Notes: generated from the sequence alone by a model not told the origin. 16,354 nt of DNA from an uncultured Pseudomonadota bacterium (GCA_913056375.1 CAJXNF010000023.1:1-16354); one strand, 5' to 3'. Counted from the first letter of the stretch, positions 6,550-15,363 are shown. Numbers and translations: made by a program.

Positions 6550-8943
6550 ATGGAAACGGGTAAAAGTCTTGCCCACGACTCTGCAGAAATGCAGGTCACT
6601 GGGTCAGCACTCTACACAGACGATACTGTCGAAAATGCAGGTGAGTTATTAGTAAGCTTTGTTGGCAGTCCAGTTGCGCATGGGTTGCTGAAGGGAATAG
6701 ATTTCAGCAGCCTGCATCGGATTCCTGACTTTGTAGGGGCCTTCACTTGGCAAGATATACCTGGAGCGAACTTGTTCGGGCCTGTGATTGCTGATGAACC
6801 GTTCTTGGTGAAAGATGTCTGTGAGTATGTTGGACAGCCAATTGTGGTCTTAGCAGCCGAAAATGCTAGTGCGCTCAGGAAAGCACGCCTGCAGGTTCAG
6901 ATAGAAGTTGAGGAAAAAACTCCATGGTTGACGATTTCACAGGCACTCAAACAAAACTCCTTCTTGGGTACTCCCCGAGAGATCAAGTGTGGGGACTTTG
7001 AAGGAGCTTGGCGTCAAGCTGACCATCAAATTGAGGGTGTCTTTTACAGTAACGGCCAGGAGCAATTCTATCTGGAGTCCCAAGCGGTTATAGCCCATCC
7101 AGGCGAGGGCAATGAGATCTTGATTCAGGCGTCGACACAAAACCCAACAGAGCTTCAGGAAGTTGTGGCTCACATGCTTGGAATTGGTTTCAATGAGGTT
7201 GTCTGTACCTGTCGTAGAATGGGAGGAGCCTTTGGAGGAAAAGAGACCCAAGCTGCTCTGCCAGCATTAATGGCTGCTCTGGTAACGAAGAAAACTGGAA
7301 GATCAGCACGCATTGCTTACGACAAAGACACGGATATGCACGTCACTGGGAAACGACATCCGTTCCGAAGTAAATATCAGGCTGCAGTTGATAAGGAAGG
7401 GAATCTTTTGGGCCTGAAAGTCGAGTTGCATTCCAATGGCGGAGCTTACACGGATCTTTCATTAGCCATTATGGAGCGAGCTCTGCTGCATGTTGATAAC
7501 GCTTATTTCATCCCAAACATATCGCTTAGGGGTCAGGTCTGTAAAACTCATCTTCCGCCAAATACAGCTTTTCGAGGATTTGGAGGCCCGCAAGGAATGG
7601 CTGTGATTGAAAACTTGATGGACGATATCGCAGCAAAATTGAGGTGCGACCCTTATGAGATTCGTAGTCAAAACTGCTATGGAAATTCTCCAAGAGATCT
7701 CACCCCATACGGTCAGAGGGTCGAAAGTCGGTTGCCTCAAATTCTGAATAAACTCCATGAAAGCTCTGATTATGAGACAAGGCTTGAAAAGATCAGGCAT
7801 CTTAACGAAACATCTCTGACTCATCTTCGGGGAATTTCGCTAACGCCCATGAAGTTTGGGATATCCTTTACGGCTACTTTTCTCAATCAGGCGAATGCAC
7901 TCATCAATATCCTGAAGGATGGCAGTGTACAGGTTTCAACTGGTGGAACCGAGATGGGTCAGGGTCTTACGGTTAAAATCCGTCAGATCGTAGCAGAGGA
8001 ACTGGGAGTCCCCTCAGAGCAAGTCAAGTACATGACGACCTCGACGGAGAAGAATCATAATACCTCTCCTACAGCCGCCTCTGCTGGCACAGACCTCAAT
8101 GGAATGGCAGCTGCCAATGCTTGCCAAGCCATACGGTCCCGTCTGGCTGACTTTGCCGCAGAACTTTTACAAGATCCCAAAGTTGGACTTTCTAAATCTT
8201 CAGAAGCTATTGAATTTTCTGAGGGCAAAGTTTGGGATCGGAGGTGCCCTGAGAAAAAGATAACCTTTGGTGAATTAGCCCTGCAAGCTTACAGAAACCG
8301 CGTCAATCTGGGCGAGAGAGGATTTTATAGAACTCCGGGTGTTGGATTTAATCAAGCCACAGGAAAAGGTAGCCCATTCCACTACTACACTACAGGGGCG
8401 TGTGTTGCTGAAGTAGAGATTGATCGATTCACAGGCCAATGGACCTTAGAAAGAGCCGATTTGTTGTTAGATATTGGCCATTCTATCAACCCAGGTATCG
8501 ACAGAGGACAGATAGTTGGGGGTTTCATCCAAGGTTTGGGTTGGGTGAGCATGGAAGAACTTCGCTACCAACAAGATGGAAAACTGCTGTCGTATTCCCC
8601 TACTTCATACAAAATTCCCAACGTTGGAGATCTTCCGAAAGATCTCAGGATCGAACTCTACGAGGATCCAGAACCGAAAGGGAGCATTCGCAAAAGCAAA
8701 GCTGTGGGGGAACCCCCCTTAATGCTTTCACTTGCCGCATTTACCGCAGTCAAACAGGCACTTGGTCATCTTTCACCTGGCAAGGCAGTTGCCTTGGCAA
8801 TTCCTGCAACCTCTGAAGAAGTTCTACGATGTTTCAACTGGTTGGAAGACCCTGAGGCAGCCTGGGGTCTAACCAATTCAGAAATCCCTTTGATTCCTAA
8901 ACCAGGACAATCTCAAACGAACATGGCTGAAAAAGTAGCTTAG
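6550..8943 (+). CDS. xdhB: Xanthine dehydrogenase large subunit (molybdopterin)
   Basis: The 797-residue catalytic subunit that hydroxylates xanthine (and hypoxanthine) to urate on a molybdenum cofactor. Visible family motifs are QNPTELQ (198-204), GGAFGGKE (225-232), IMERALLHVDN (307-317), FRGFGGPQG (341-349), GGTEMGQGL (465-473), GTDLNGMAA (513-521) and KAVGEPPL (717-724). E232, R310 and E721 correspond to the substrate-binding Glu, the substrate-binding Arg and the catalytic Glu of bacterial and bovine xanthine dehydrogenases; aldehyde oxidases lack the first two. This supports a true purine oxidase. The ATG at 6550 is the only start after an upstream in-frame TGA. No xdhC cofactor-insertion gene lies in the window. 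Confidence 0.93.
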   Translation: METGKSLAHDSAEMQVTGSALYTDDTVENAGELLVSFVGSPVAHGLLKGIDFSSLHRIPDFVGAFTWQDIPGANLFGPVIADEPFLVKDVCEYVGQPIVVLAAENASALRKARLQVQIEVEEKTPWLTISQALKQNSFLGTPREIKCGDFEGAWRQADHQIEGVFYSNGQEQFYLESQAVIAHPGEGNEILIQASTQNPTELQEVVAHMLGIGFNEVVCTCRRMGGAFGGKETQAALPALMAALVTKKTGRSARIAYDKDTDMHVTGKRHPFRSKYQAAVDKEGNLLGLKVELHSNGGAYTDLSLAIMERALLHVDNAYFIPNISLRGQVCKTHLPPNTAFRGFGGPQGMAVIENLMDDIAAKLRCDPYEIRSQNCYGNSPRDLTPYGQRVESRLPQILNKLHESSDYETRLEKIRHLNETSLTHLRGISLTPMKFGISFTATFLNQANALINILKDGSVQVSTGGTEMGQGLTVKIRQIVAEELGVPSEQVKYMTTSTEKNHNTSPTAASAGTDLNGMAAANACQAIRSRLADFAAELLQDPKVGLSKSSEAIEFSEGKVWDRRCPEKKITFGELALQAYRNRVNLGERGFYRTPGVGFNQATGKGSPFHYYTTGACVAEVEIDRFTGQWTLERADLLLDIGHSINPGIDRGQIVGGFIQGLGWVSMEELRYQQDGKLLSYSPTSYKIPNVGDLPKDLRIELYEDPEPKGSIRKSKAVGEPPLMLSLAAFTAVKQALGHLSPGKAVALAIPATSEEVLRCFNWLEDPEAAWGLTNSEIPLIPKPGQSQTNMAEKVA

Positions 8944-8972
8944 CTAAACTTTAATTAATTGGGGAGAAACGT

Positions 8973-10085
8973 TTGTCTGAAAAAAAATCACTGACGAGAG
9001 AAGCTCGAGATGTGGAATTGGTTCAACTCTATAAAAAATATGGCCAAACTACAGCTGTCAATGGAATTAGCCTGAAGATTCCAGCCGGAAGTTATTGTTG
9101 TTTGGTTGGACCAAGTGGCTGTGGAAAAACATCTACCTTGAGAATGATTGCTGGGCATGAAGATGTGAGTGAGGGCTCAATCCTCTTGGGTAACAAGGAG
9201 ATTAACGAAGTACCTCCGGCAAAGAGAGAGACAGCGATGATGTTCCAGAATTACGCGCTCTTTCCTCATCTGAATTGCCGGGATAACGTTGCCTTCAGTT
9301 TGAAAATGCGAGGAGTTGAAAAAAATGAAAGGCAAAAAGTTGCTGATGAATACCTGGAATTGGTCCACATGTCTTCTTTTGCAGAGAGAATCCCAGCGCA
9401 ACTCTCGGGTGGACAACAGCAGCGTGTTGCTTTGGCAAGAGCTTTGGTCACGCACCCCTCTGTGCTTTTATTAGACGAACCCCTTTCCGCATTGGATCCT
9501 TTTTTAAGAGTGAAGATGCGAGCAGAACTAAAGCGCTTACAGGTGGAATTGGGGATTTCCTTTATTCACGTGACTCATAGCCAGGTTGAGGCACTTGCTC
9601 TTGCTGATCAGGTCGTTGTGATGAACCAAGGGAACATCGAGCAAGCTGGAACGCCCAGAGAGGTGTTCAATCAACCAAAGAGTGAATTTGTCGCTAAATT
9701 TGTGGGAGGACACAATCTACTGAAAGCAAAATTTGAAAAAAAATTATCAGAATCAGAGGCTCTCTTGAGCAGCCAGGAGGGCTTTAGCTATCTGGTTCCT
9801 TGGACTGCACCGGACACCCCGTCAGGTCCAGTAACATTTTCACTTCGTCAGGACTGTATCCGACTGGATCAGCCCTCGGAGGAAACCCCACCTCCAAATG
9901 AGGTGCGTGGTACTGTTACGGCAGTTGAGTACAAGGGAACCAGTTTGAGTGTGACACTCCAACTCGACGGGGAGCAGGAACTGGAAGTCACACTACCCGA
10001 ACAACTGCTTGGGCAGTTGGATGTTTCCTATGGTAAACAGCTTGCCGCAAGCTGGAAACCGCAGGATTTGTGTCTGCTTAATTAA
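8973..10085 (+). CDS. ABC importer ATPase, PotA-like
   Basis: A 370-residue nucleotide-binding subunit with Walker A GPSGCGKTS (46-54), Q-loop Q92, signature LSGGQQQ (144-150), Walker B VLLLDEP (164-170) and switch H202, followed from about 285 by a TOBE regulatory/substrate-associated domain typical of the polyamine/iron/maltose ATPases. The residue after the switch His is Ser instead of the usual Asp (THSQVEAL). It begins at TTG 8973 behind a strong GGGGAGAA (8961-8968). It starts a second importer of the spermidine/putrescine architecture. Placed between xanthine dehydrogenase and allantoin genes, a purine-derived ligand such as allantoin or urate is more likely than a polyamine, but that is inference. 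Confidence 0.88.
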   Translation: MSEKKSLTREARDVELVQLYKKYGQTTAVNGISLKIPAGSYCCLVGPSGCGKTSTLRMIAGHEDVSEGSILLGNKEINEVPPAKRETAMMFQNYALFPHLNCRDNVAFSLKMRGVEKNERQKVADEYLELVHMSSFAERIPAQLSGGQQQRVALARALVTHPSVLLLDEPLSALDPFLRVKMRAELKRLQVELGISFIHVTHSQVEALALADQVVVMNQGNIEQAGTPREVFNQPKSEFVAKFVGGHNLLKAKFEKKLSESEALLSSQEGFSYLVPWTAPDTPSGPVTFSLRQDCIRLDQPSEETPPPNEVRGTVTAVEYKGTSLSVTLQLDGEQELEVTLPEQLLGQLDVSYGKQLAASWKPQDLCLLN

Positions 10086-10112
10086 TTTATCCCTTTCTTC
10101 CGGAGAGACACT

Positions 10113-11408
10113 ATGAAGAATCCCACCACCCCAAACTCTCTTTCACGACGTGATCTTCTCAAACGTGGAAGCGCGGTCGCACTAGGCGCCGCTGTTGGAT
10201 CTCAGGCCATCACAGGTTTCCCAACAATCTGGGCCCAGAATATCAAGAATGTCACTCTTCGACAGTTTGGAACTGGAGTTTCCAACATTAACGCAATTGC
10301 TCAGAAGGCAAAGGAAGATCTTGGCATCACCCTAGAGATGACTGCTCTGGACACTGATGCTACAGCTCAGCGTGTTGTTACGCAGCCAAAGAGCTTTGAC
10401 ATTGCAGATATTGAGTACTTTACGTTGAAAAAGGTATGGCCCAGCGGGAACATGCAGCCGATGGACATCAGCAGGCTAAAGTACTTCGACCAGATTGCTG
10501 GAACTTTCAAGGATGGTAAATTGACACCATCGTCTACAATTGCTCAAGGGACAGCCCCCCACACCGTCAGTTTCACTGATGGTCCAAATTCACAGAGTTT
10601 TTCAAAGTCAATGACCAACTGGTACACCATGGTTCCGACAATCTACAATGCGGATACCTTGGGAATTCGACCAGACCTGATTGGCCGCCCGATCAATAGC
10701 TGGACTGAACTTTTGAATCCAGAGTTTAAGGGTAAGGCTTCTATACTGAATATCGCATCCATCGGAATTATGGACGCTGCGATGGTCTGCGAAGCTATGG
10801 GTGAAGTTCAGTATGGTGACAAAGGAAACATGACCAAAGACGAGATCGACAAGACCATGGCGATCTTTACCGAGGCTAAGAAAGCTGGACAATTCAGAGC
10901 ATTTTGGAAGACCTTTGACGAGTCAGTGAACTTAATGGCATCGGGTGAGGTTGTCATTCAGTCAATGTGGTCACCTGCAATCACCAAAGTCCGCTCAATG
11001 GGTCTACCTTGCGTCTACCAGCCACTGAAAGAGGGCTATCGCTCTTGGGGCGGTGGCCTTGGTTTATCCAGAAACCTCTCTGGCCTGGAGTTGGATGCTG
11101 CTTACGAATACATCAACTGGTATCTTTCAGGTTGGGTTGGTGGCTTGTTGATGCGTCAAGGCTATTACTCAGCTGCACCTGAGACATCAAAGCTACATAT
11201 GTCAGACGACGAATGGGGTTTTTGGTATGAAGGTAAAGCCGCTAAAAACGACATAATCGATCCGTTCGGAAACAAAATGGAACCCGCAGGTGCTGTCAGA
11301 GACGGTGGCTCGTTCCTTGAGCGAATGGGTAACGTCAAATGTTGGAACTCGGTGATGGATGAGAACCGTTACATGGTTCGCAAGTGGAATGAGTTCATCG
11401 CTGCTTAA
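10113..11408 (+). CDS. ABC importer substrate-binding protein, PotD-like, Tat-exported
   Basis: A 431-residue extracellular solute-binding protein of the polyamine-type family. The N-terminus carries a twin-arginine signal, SRRDLLK (11-17), followed by a hydrophobic AVALGAAVGSQAI stretch and probable cleavage near residue 41 (WAQ). It is therefore probably folded before export. The mature protein shows bacterial solute-binding features (FDIADIEYFTLKKVWPSGNMQPMDISRLKYFDQI; later LMASGEVVIQSMWSPAITKVRS and AYEYINWYLSGWVGG). It is longer than polyamine PotD (about 350), fitting an adapted subfamily. A CCGGAGAGA ribosome-binding site precedes the ATG. A strong hairpin follows its stop, a usual arrangement for making more binding protein than permease. 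The ligand is unknown; allantoin or urate is suggested by context. Confidence 0.85.
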   Translation: MKNPTTPNSLSRRDLLKRGSAVALGAAVGSQAITGFPTIWAQNIKNVTLRQFGTGVSNINAIAQKAKEDLGITLEMTALDTDATAQRVVTQPKSFDIADIEYFTLKKVWPSGNMQPMDISRLKYFDQIAGTFKDGKLTPSSTIAQGTAPHTVSFTDGPNSQSFSKSMTNWYTMVPTIYNADTLGIRPDLIGRPINSWTELLNPEFKGKASILNIASIGIMDAAMVCEAMGEVQYGDKGNMTKDEIDKTMAIFTEAKKAGQFRAFWKTFDESVNLMASGEVVIQSMWSPAITKVRSMGLPCVYQPLKEGYRSWGGGLGLSRNLSGLELDAAYEYINWYLSGWVGGLLMRQGYYSAAPETSKLHMSDDEWGFWYEGKAAKNDIIDPFGNKMEPAGAVRDGGSFLERMGNVKCWNSVMDENRYMVRKWNEFIAA

Positions 11409-11413
11409 TCAAT

Positions 11414-11444
11414 AAAAAAGGGGGCTTCGGCCCCCATATGTTTT
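11414..11444 (+). terminator. Strong intercistronic hairpin (attenuating terminator or mRNA stabiliser)
   Basis: GGGGGC (11420-11425) pairs perfectly with GCCCCC (11430-11435) around a TTCG tetraloop. It is preceded by six A and followed by ATATGTTTT, a partial U-tract. It looks like a Rho-independent terminator of moderate efficiency, possibly working in both directions. It probably lets the binding-protein mRNA accumulate over the permease mRNAs, either by partial termination or by protecting the upstream 3' end. Confidence 0.8.
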
Positions 11445-12306
11445 GGATATCGTGGATCGTCAATCTCCTCTTTCAACTCTGCTTCAGATTTCACCGATCA
11501 GCTTAATTCTGGGATTTTTTCTGGTTTTGCCGATTGGAACAATTCTCATCGTTAGTTTTTGGGACTATAACGATTTCTCATTTTTCCCTGACTTTGTTTG
11601 GACAAACTACTCTGATGCTCTAGGGTCAAATGTAACCTACAAGACCTACTTAAACACCTTCTGGTACGCTGGTCTGACTTGGTTTTTTACATTCCTCATT
11701 GGCTTCACAGTAGCTTATTTTCTCGCATTTCATATCCATACTACACGCTGGCAAATTGTTTTATTCCTGATTTGTACGATTCCATTTTGGACCTCCAACA
11801 TCATTCGTATGATTTCCTGGATTCCTTTTTTGGGTCGCAACGGAGTTTTCAATACTATGCTGCAGTCCATTGGTTTGATAGACGAACCCTTGGAATTCCT
11901 TCTTTTTTCTGATTTTTCAATCGTTTTGGCGTTTGTTCATCTTTACGCCTTATTCATGGTGGTGCCGATCTTCAACAGCATGATGCGAATCGATCGTTCT
12001 TTGATTGAAGCTGCCATTGATGGTGGTGCGAATGGCTGGCAGATGCTCACAAATGTTGTAATTCCCCTTTGTAAACCAGGAATTGCTATTGGTTCTATCT
12101 TTGTAGTTACCTTGGTCATGGGGGACTACATTACAGTTCGATTAATGGGTGGAGGACAACGAGCTTCTGTTGGGGTGATGATGTGGAATGAGATCTCTCT
12201 ACTACTATACCCAGCTGCAGCGGCTCATGCAGTTGTTCTGTTGGCAGTCGTCCTAATTATGGTTAGCCTGATGATGCGGGTTGTTGATTTGAAGAAGGAG
12301 CTTTGA
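11443..12306 (+). CDS. ABC importer permease 1, PotB-like
   Basis: A permease of up to 287 residues with about six membrane helices and the EAA coupling loop at 189-213 (EAAIDGGANGWQMLTNVVIPLCKPG). Its sequence (LPIGTILIVSFWDY, IPFWTSNIIRMISWIPFLGRNGVFN) is of the PotB/PotH type. The start is uncertain: only TTG 11443 and GTG 11452 are available before the first helix, neither has a good Shine-Dalgarno, and both lie within 17 nt of the terminator-like hairpin. Translation may depend on ribosomes arriving from the binding-protein gene or be deliberately low. It overlaps the next permease gene by one base. Confidence 0.85.
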   Translation: MDIVDRQSPLSTLLQISPISLILGFFLVLPIGTILIVSFWDYNDFSFFPDFVWTNYSDALGSNVTYKTYLNTFWYAGLTWFFTFLIGFTVAYFLAFHIHTTRWQIVLFLICTIPFWTSNIIRMISWIPFLGRNGVFNTMLQSIGLIDEPLEFLLFSDFSIVLAFVHLYALFMVVPIFNSMMRIDRSLIEAAIDGGANGWQMLTNVVIPLCKPGIAIGSIFVVTLVMGDYITVRLMGGGQRASVGVMMWNEISLLLYPAAAAHAVVLLAVVLIMVSLMMRVVDLKKEL

Positions 12307-13145
12307 TGCATAAAAAACGTCCTGCAAGCTTCTACTGGTTAGCCATCTTTTTCGGTCTATTTGTATTGTTCTTGTACGGCCCAATTTCCGCGATTGTGAT
12401 TTTGTCTTTTCAGGGGCCAAACGGTGGGTTGACGTTCCCGATGAACGGGTTTTCAATCCATTGGTTTTTTGCCTTATTCGGTGAGCAGTTGGTGGGTGAT
12501 TTTGAGACTTCATTCTTAAGATCACTGCAATTGGGCCTGATTGTGATGGCATTGACTGTGGTCATTTCACTGGTTACAGGTCTGGCCTTCCGCAAGAAAT
12601 TCTTTGGCTCAAACCTGTTATTTTACACTACAGTTGCGAGCCTGATAGTACCCTCTATTCTGGTCAGCCTAGGAATTGGTCTAATCTTTAATATCATGGG
12701 TTGGGAGGTGTCCTGGACCACTTCGGGTTTAGGTGCACATCTCACTTGGACACTCCCATTTGGTTTTTTGATCATGATCGCCGTTTTCAATCGATTCGAT
12801 AAGTCGTACGAGGAAGCTGCCAGGGACTTGGGGGCTTCCAACTGGCAGACAATCCGCCATGTTGTCCTACCGATCATTGGACCAAGTTTGATTGGTGTGG
12901 CCCTTTTCGGGTTTACTCTATCTTATGATGAATTCGCTCGAACTCTGATGACATCAGGAGTCAAGAACACCCTTCCTCTAGAAATCTTTGGGATGACAAC
13001 GAATGTAACCACTCCAACCCTCTACGCTCTTGGAACCTTAACAACCTTCTTTTCTCTTTTCATGATTCTGACTGCGATGGGAGTTTTGTTTTACCTAAGA
13101 AGACGCCAAGAAAGCCATGGTTCTGATGCAGGAAAAGGGGTCTGA
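12306..13145 (+). CDS. ABC importer permease 2, PotC-like
   Basis: A 279-residue permease, the second half of the heterodimeric channel, with about six helices and the EAA loop at 169-193 (EEAARDLGASNWQTIRHVVLPIIGP). The N-terminal helix followed by LYGPISAIVILSFQG is typical of PotC/PotI. The ATG at 12306 forms a TGATG overlap with the stop of permease 1, and AAGGAG lies about six bases upstream, so the two are translationally coupled. An upstream TTG at 12303 would add one residue and is less likely. Another TGATG links it to the racemase gene. Confidence 0.87.
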   Translation: MHKKRPASFYWLAIFFGLFVLFLYGPISAIVILSFQGPNGGLTFPMNGFSIHWFFALFGEQLVGDFETSFLRSLQLGLIVMALTVVISLVTGLAFRKKFFGSNLLFYTTVASLIVPSILVSLGIGLIFNIMGWEVSWTTSGLGAHLTWTLPFGFLIMIAVFNRFDKSYEEAARDLGASNWQTIRHVVLPIIGPSLIGVALFGFTLSYDEFARTLMTSGVKNTLPLEIFGMTTNVTTPTLYALGTLTTFFSLFMILTAMGVLFYLRRRQESHGSDAGKGV

Positions 13146-13891
13146 TGAAACTCTTGTTGGTCAACCCAAACACGACCGCATCCATGACAGAGAAAGCTGC
13201 GATTGCAGCTCGTTCTGTGGCTAGCTCAGGTACAGAAATTCTAGCTTCCAATCCCTCGGATGGACCAGTGAGCATTGAGGGATACTACGACGAAGTTTTT
13301 AGTATCCCTGGGCTTTTGGAAGAAATTCGTAAGGGCGCTGTGGCTGGCTGTCAAGGGACAATCATCGCCTGTTTTGATGACACTGGACTTGATGCCGCAC
13401 GTTGTCAGGTTGCGGGCCCAGTAGTTGGTATTTGTGAAGCGGCAGTTCATATGGCATCAATGGTGTCAAATTCCTTTAGCATCGTCACCACACTCAATCG
13501 TTCTGTGCCAGCACTGGAAGGACTTGTTTTGAAATATGGGATGGAGCGACATTGCCGAAGAGTGAGAGCTTCAGAAGTTCCCGTTTTGGATTTGGAGGAT
13601 CCGAATTCTGGAGGCAGAAAAAAAATCAGAGACGAAGTCGCCCTAGCTTTATCGGAAGATCGAAGCGAAGCGATTGTGCTTGGTTGTGCCGGGATGGTTG
13701 ATTTGGCAAGAGATCTCTCTGAAGAATTTCAAGTTCCTGTGATCGATGGAGTTACCTCTGCAGTCAAGTTGGTAGAAAGCCTTGTGTCTCTTGGCCTGCA
13801 AACCAGCAAACGTAATGGTTATGCATTTCCTCGAGCGAAAACTTACTTGGGTCGTTTCCAAAGTGACCAACCCAGTGGCCGAATTTGTTAG
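13145..13891 (+). CDS. hpxA: Hydantoin/allantoin racemase
   Basis: A 248-residue Asp/Glu/hydantoin racemase family enzyme. The two catalytic cysteines are visible as C76 (IIACFDDTG) and C181 (VLGCAGM), and the N-terminus LLVNPNT is the family signature. In a purine cluster the probable role is interconversion of (R)- and (S)-allantoin, so that the stereospecific allantoinase can use both. Residue 80 is Thr where many relatives have Pro after CFDD. The start ATG overlaps the permease stop as TGATG behind an AGGAAAAGGGG tract, so it is made together with the importer. A general hydantoin racemase remains possible; the symbol rests on family plus context. Confidence 0.82.
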   Translation: MKLLLVNPNTTASMTEKAAIAARSVASSGTEILASNPSDGPVSIEGYYDEVFSIPGLLEEIRKGAVAGCQGTIIACFDDTGLDAARCQVAGPVVGICEAAVHMASMVSNSFSIVTTLNRSVPALEGLVLKYGMERHCRRVRASEVPVLDLEDPNSGGRKKIRDEVALALSEDRSEAIVLGCAGMVDLARDLSEEFQVPVIDGVTSAVKLVESLVSLGLQTSKRNGYAFPRAKTYLGRFQSDQPSGRIC

Positions 13892-13915
13892 TCTTTGCCT
13901 CAATTTGGGAATCTA

Positions 13916-14857
13916 ATGGGATTAAATCATTCATGTCCTAGGGACTTGTTGGGTTACGGACCTGAACCGCCAGATCCAAAGTGGCCAAATCAAGCCAAGG
14001 TAGCTGTTCAATTTGTGCTCAACTACGAAGAAGGTGGCGAAAATTGTGTGCTCTATGGCGATCCCCACTCTGAAAGCTATCTTTGGGAAATAGTTGGTGC
14101 GCCCGGTTTGGCCGGTGTTCGAAACATGAATATTGAGTCGATCTATGAGTACGGTAGCCGCTCTGGAGTTTGGCGAATTCTAGGGCTATTTCGTGAGCAT
14201 GGATTGCCTCTTACAGTTTATGCTGTTGGGATGGCCCTTGAAAGAAATCCAACAGTTGCAGCAAGAATGCTCGCTGATGGTCATGAAATCGCCACTCATG
14301 GTTACCGATGGATCGATTACCAGTATGTAGGTGAAGAAACTGAAAGAGCCCACTTAAAAAAAGCCATTGAAATACAGCAACAACTCACGGGTATCCGACC
14401 GCTTGGTTGCTATATTGGGCGAATCAGCCCAAATACTCGTAGGATCGTTGCAGAGGAAGGTGGGTTTCTTTACAACTCCGATGTTTACAATGATGATCTG
14501 CCTTACTGGGAATTACACGGTGAAAGACCTCTGCTGTTGATTCCCTATACCTTGGATGTCAATGATATGAAGTTTGGGACAGCCCAGGGGTTCAATACTG
14601 GAGAGGATTTTTTCAATTATGCAAGGGCGGCTTTCGATACGCTCTACCAAGAGGGTGAGACCGCTCCCAAGATGATGTCGATTGGGCTACATTGCCGATT
14701 GATTGGACGTCCAGGCCGCTTCGAGGGATTAAAAAGATTTATAGAGCATATCCGACAGCATGAACGAGTTTGGGTTACCCGCAGGGTAGATATCGCTGAA
14801 CATTGGCACAAAGTTCATCCTGCCGATAAGTGGCTTGATTTCGGAACTGTTGGATGA
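13916..14857 (+). CDS. puuE: Allantoinase, PuuE (polysaccharide-deacetylase-like) type
   Basis: Hydrolyses (S)-allantoin to allantoate in the cytoplasm. The protein belongs to the PuuE branch of the polysaccharide-deacetylase/CE4 fold, not the zinc amidohydrolase allantoinases. Family blocks are visible in order: PRDLLGYG (8-15), VQFVLNYEEGGEN (31-43), MNIESIYEYGSRSGVWR (71-87), HEIATHGYRWIDYQ (123-136), GRISPNTRRIVAEEGGFLYNSDVYNDDLPYW (168-198) and a late GLHCRLIGRPGRF. Length 313 from ATG 13916, close to the usual size. An in-frame TTG at 13895 adds seven residues but lacks a ribosome-binding site, while GGGA sits six bases before 13916. Its last bases overlap uraD as ATGA. Confidence 0.92.
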   Translation: MGLNHSCPRDLLGYGPEPPDPKWPNQAKVAVQFVLNYEEGGENCVLYGDPHSESYLWEIVGAPGLAGVRNMNIESIYEYGSRSGVWRILGLFREHGLPLTVYAVGMALERNPTVAARMLADGHEIATHGYRWIDYQYVGEETERAHLKKAIEIQQQLTGIRPLGCYIGRISPNTRRIVAEEGGFLYNSDVYNDDLPYWELHGERPLLLIPYTLDVNDMKFGTAQGFNTGEDFFNYARAAFDTLYQEGETAPKMMSIGLHCRLIGRPGRFEGLKRFIEHIRQHERVWVTRRVDIAEHWHKVHPADKWLDFGTVG

Positions 14858-15357
14858 ATTTCTCTGACTTCCAGATTTTACCAGAAGAGCAGGCTGAGGA
14901 AGCTCTTTCACGGTGTTGTGGCTCCCAAAATTGGGCAAAAAAGATGGCCCAATCAAGACCATTTGGATCGCTAGAGAGAATGAACGAAACCGCCGTCCAA
15001 ATTTGGGAGGATTTGCAAGTCCAAGATTGGTTTGAAGCGTTTGAGCATCACCCAAGAATTGGAGATCGGCAGGCGCTGGCGGCTCGTTTTGCAAGCACCA
15101 GAAATTGGTCTGCTAACGAACAGGCCGGGGTAGAAGTGGCTGAGGAAGATCTTCTGGATAGACTTGCATCGGGCAATGAAAAATATTCTCAGCGATTTGG
15201 ATACGTCTTCTTGGTATGTGCAACAGGTAAGTCAGCACTTGAAATGCTGAATTTACTGGAATCACGAATCAACAACTCTCCCGAAGAAGAACTTCAAATA
15301 GCTCAACAAGAGCAACAAAAAATCATGTTGCTACGCCTTGAAAAGATGTTCCAATAA
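14854..15357 (+). CDS. uraD: OHCU decarboxylase
   Basis: A 167-residue 2-oxo-4-hydroxy-4-carboxy-5-ureidoimidazoline decarboxylase, which converts OHCU stereospecifically to (S)-allantoin. Motifs: CCGSQNWA (21-28), the catalytic-site HHPRIGD (65-71, with H66 the probable catalytic His), an ANEQAGV stretch (87-93) and FGYVFLVCATGKSALEML (115-132). Length matches the single-domain family. The start overlaps the puuE stop by four bases (ATGA), indicating translational coupling; uraH follows after six bases. Without this enzyme OHCU decays to racemic allantoin, which fits a racemase in the same cluster. Confidence 0.93.
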   Translation: MNFSDFQILPEEQAEEALSRCCGSQNWAKKMAQSRPFGSLERMNETAVQIWEDLQVQDWFEAFEHHPRIGDRQALAARFASTRNWSANEQAGVEVAEEDLLDRLASGNEKYSQRFGYVFLVCATGKSALEMLNLLESRINNSPEEELQIAQQEQQKIMLLRLEKMFQ

Positions 15358-15363
15358 TCCAAA

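Noticed and set aside
7462..7824. 120-codon minus-strand open frame inside xdhB
   Set aside because: It lies wholly opposite a strongly conserved molybdopterin-domain coding region; its translation resembles no family and it is a shadow of xdhB.
5063..8943. Aldehyde oxidase or CO dehydrogenase instead of xanthine dehydrogenase
   Set aside because: The purine-binding Glu (E232) and Arg (R310) are present, the two-subunit layout with FAD in the small subunit fits XDH, and the neighbours are urate-degrading genes.
8973..13145. Polyamine (spermidine/putrescine) transporter potABCD
   Set aside because: The architecture matches, but the operon context and racemase coupling point to a purine-derived substrate, so the pot symbols were withheld.
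14729..15094. 121-codon minus-strand open frame across the puuE/uraD junction
   Set aside because: Both plus-strand genes are clear family members here; the minus frame has no recognisable features.
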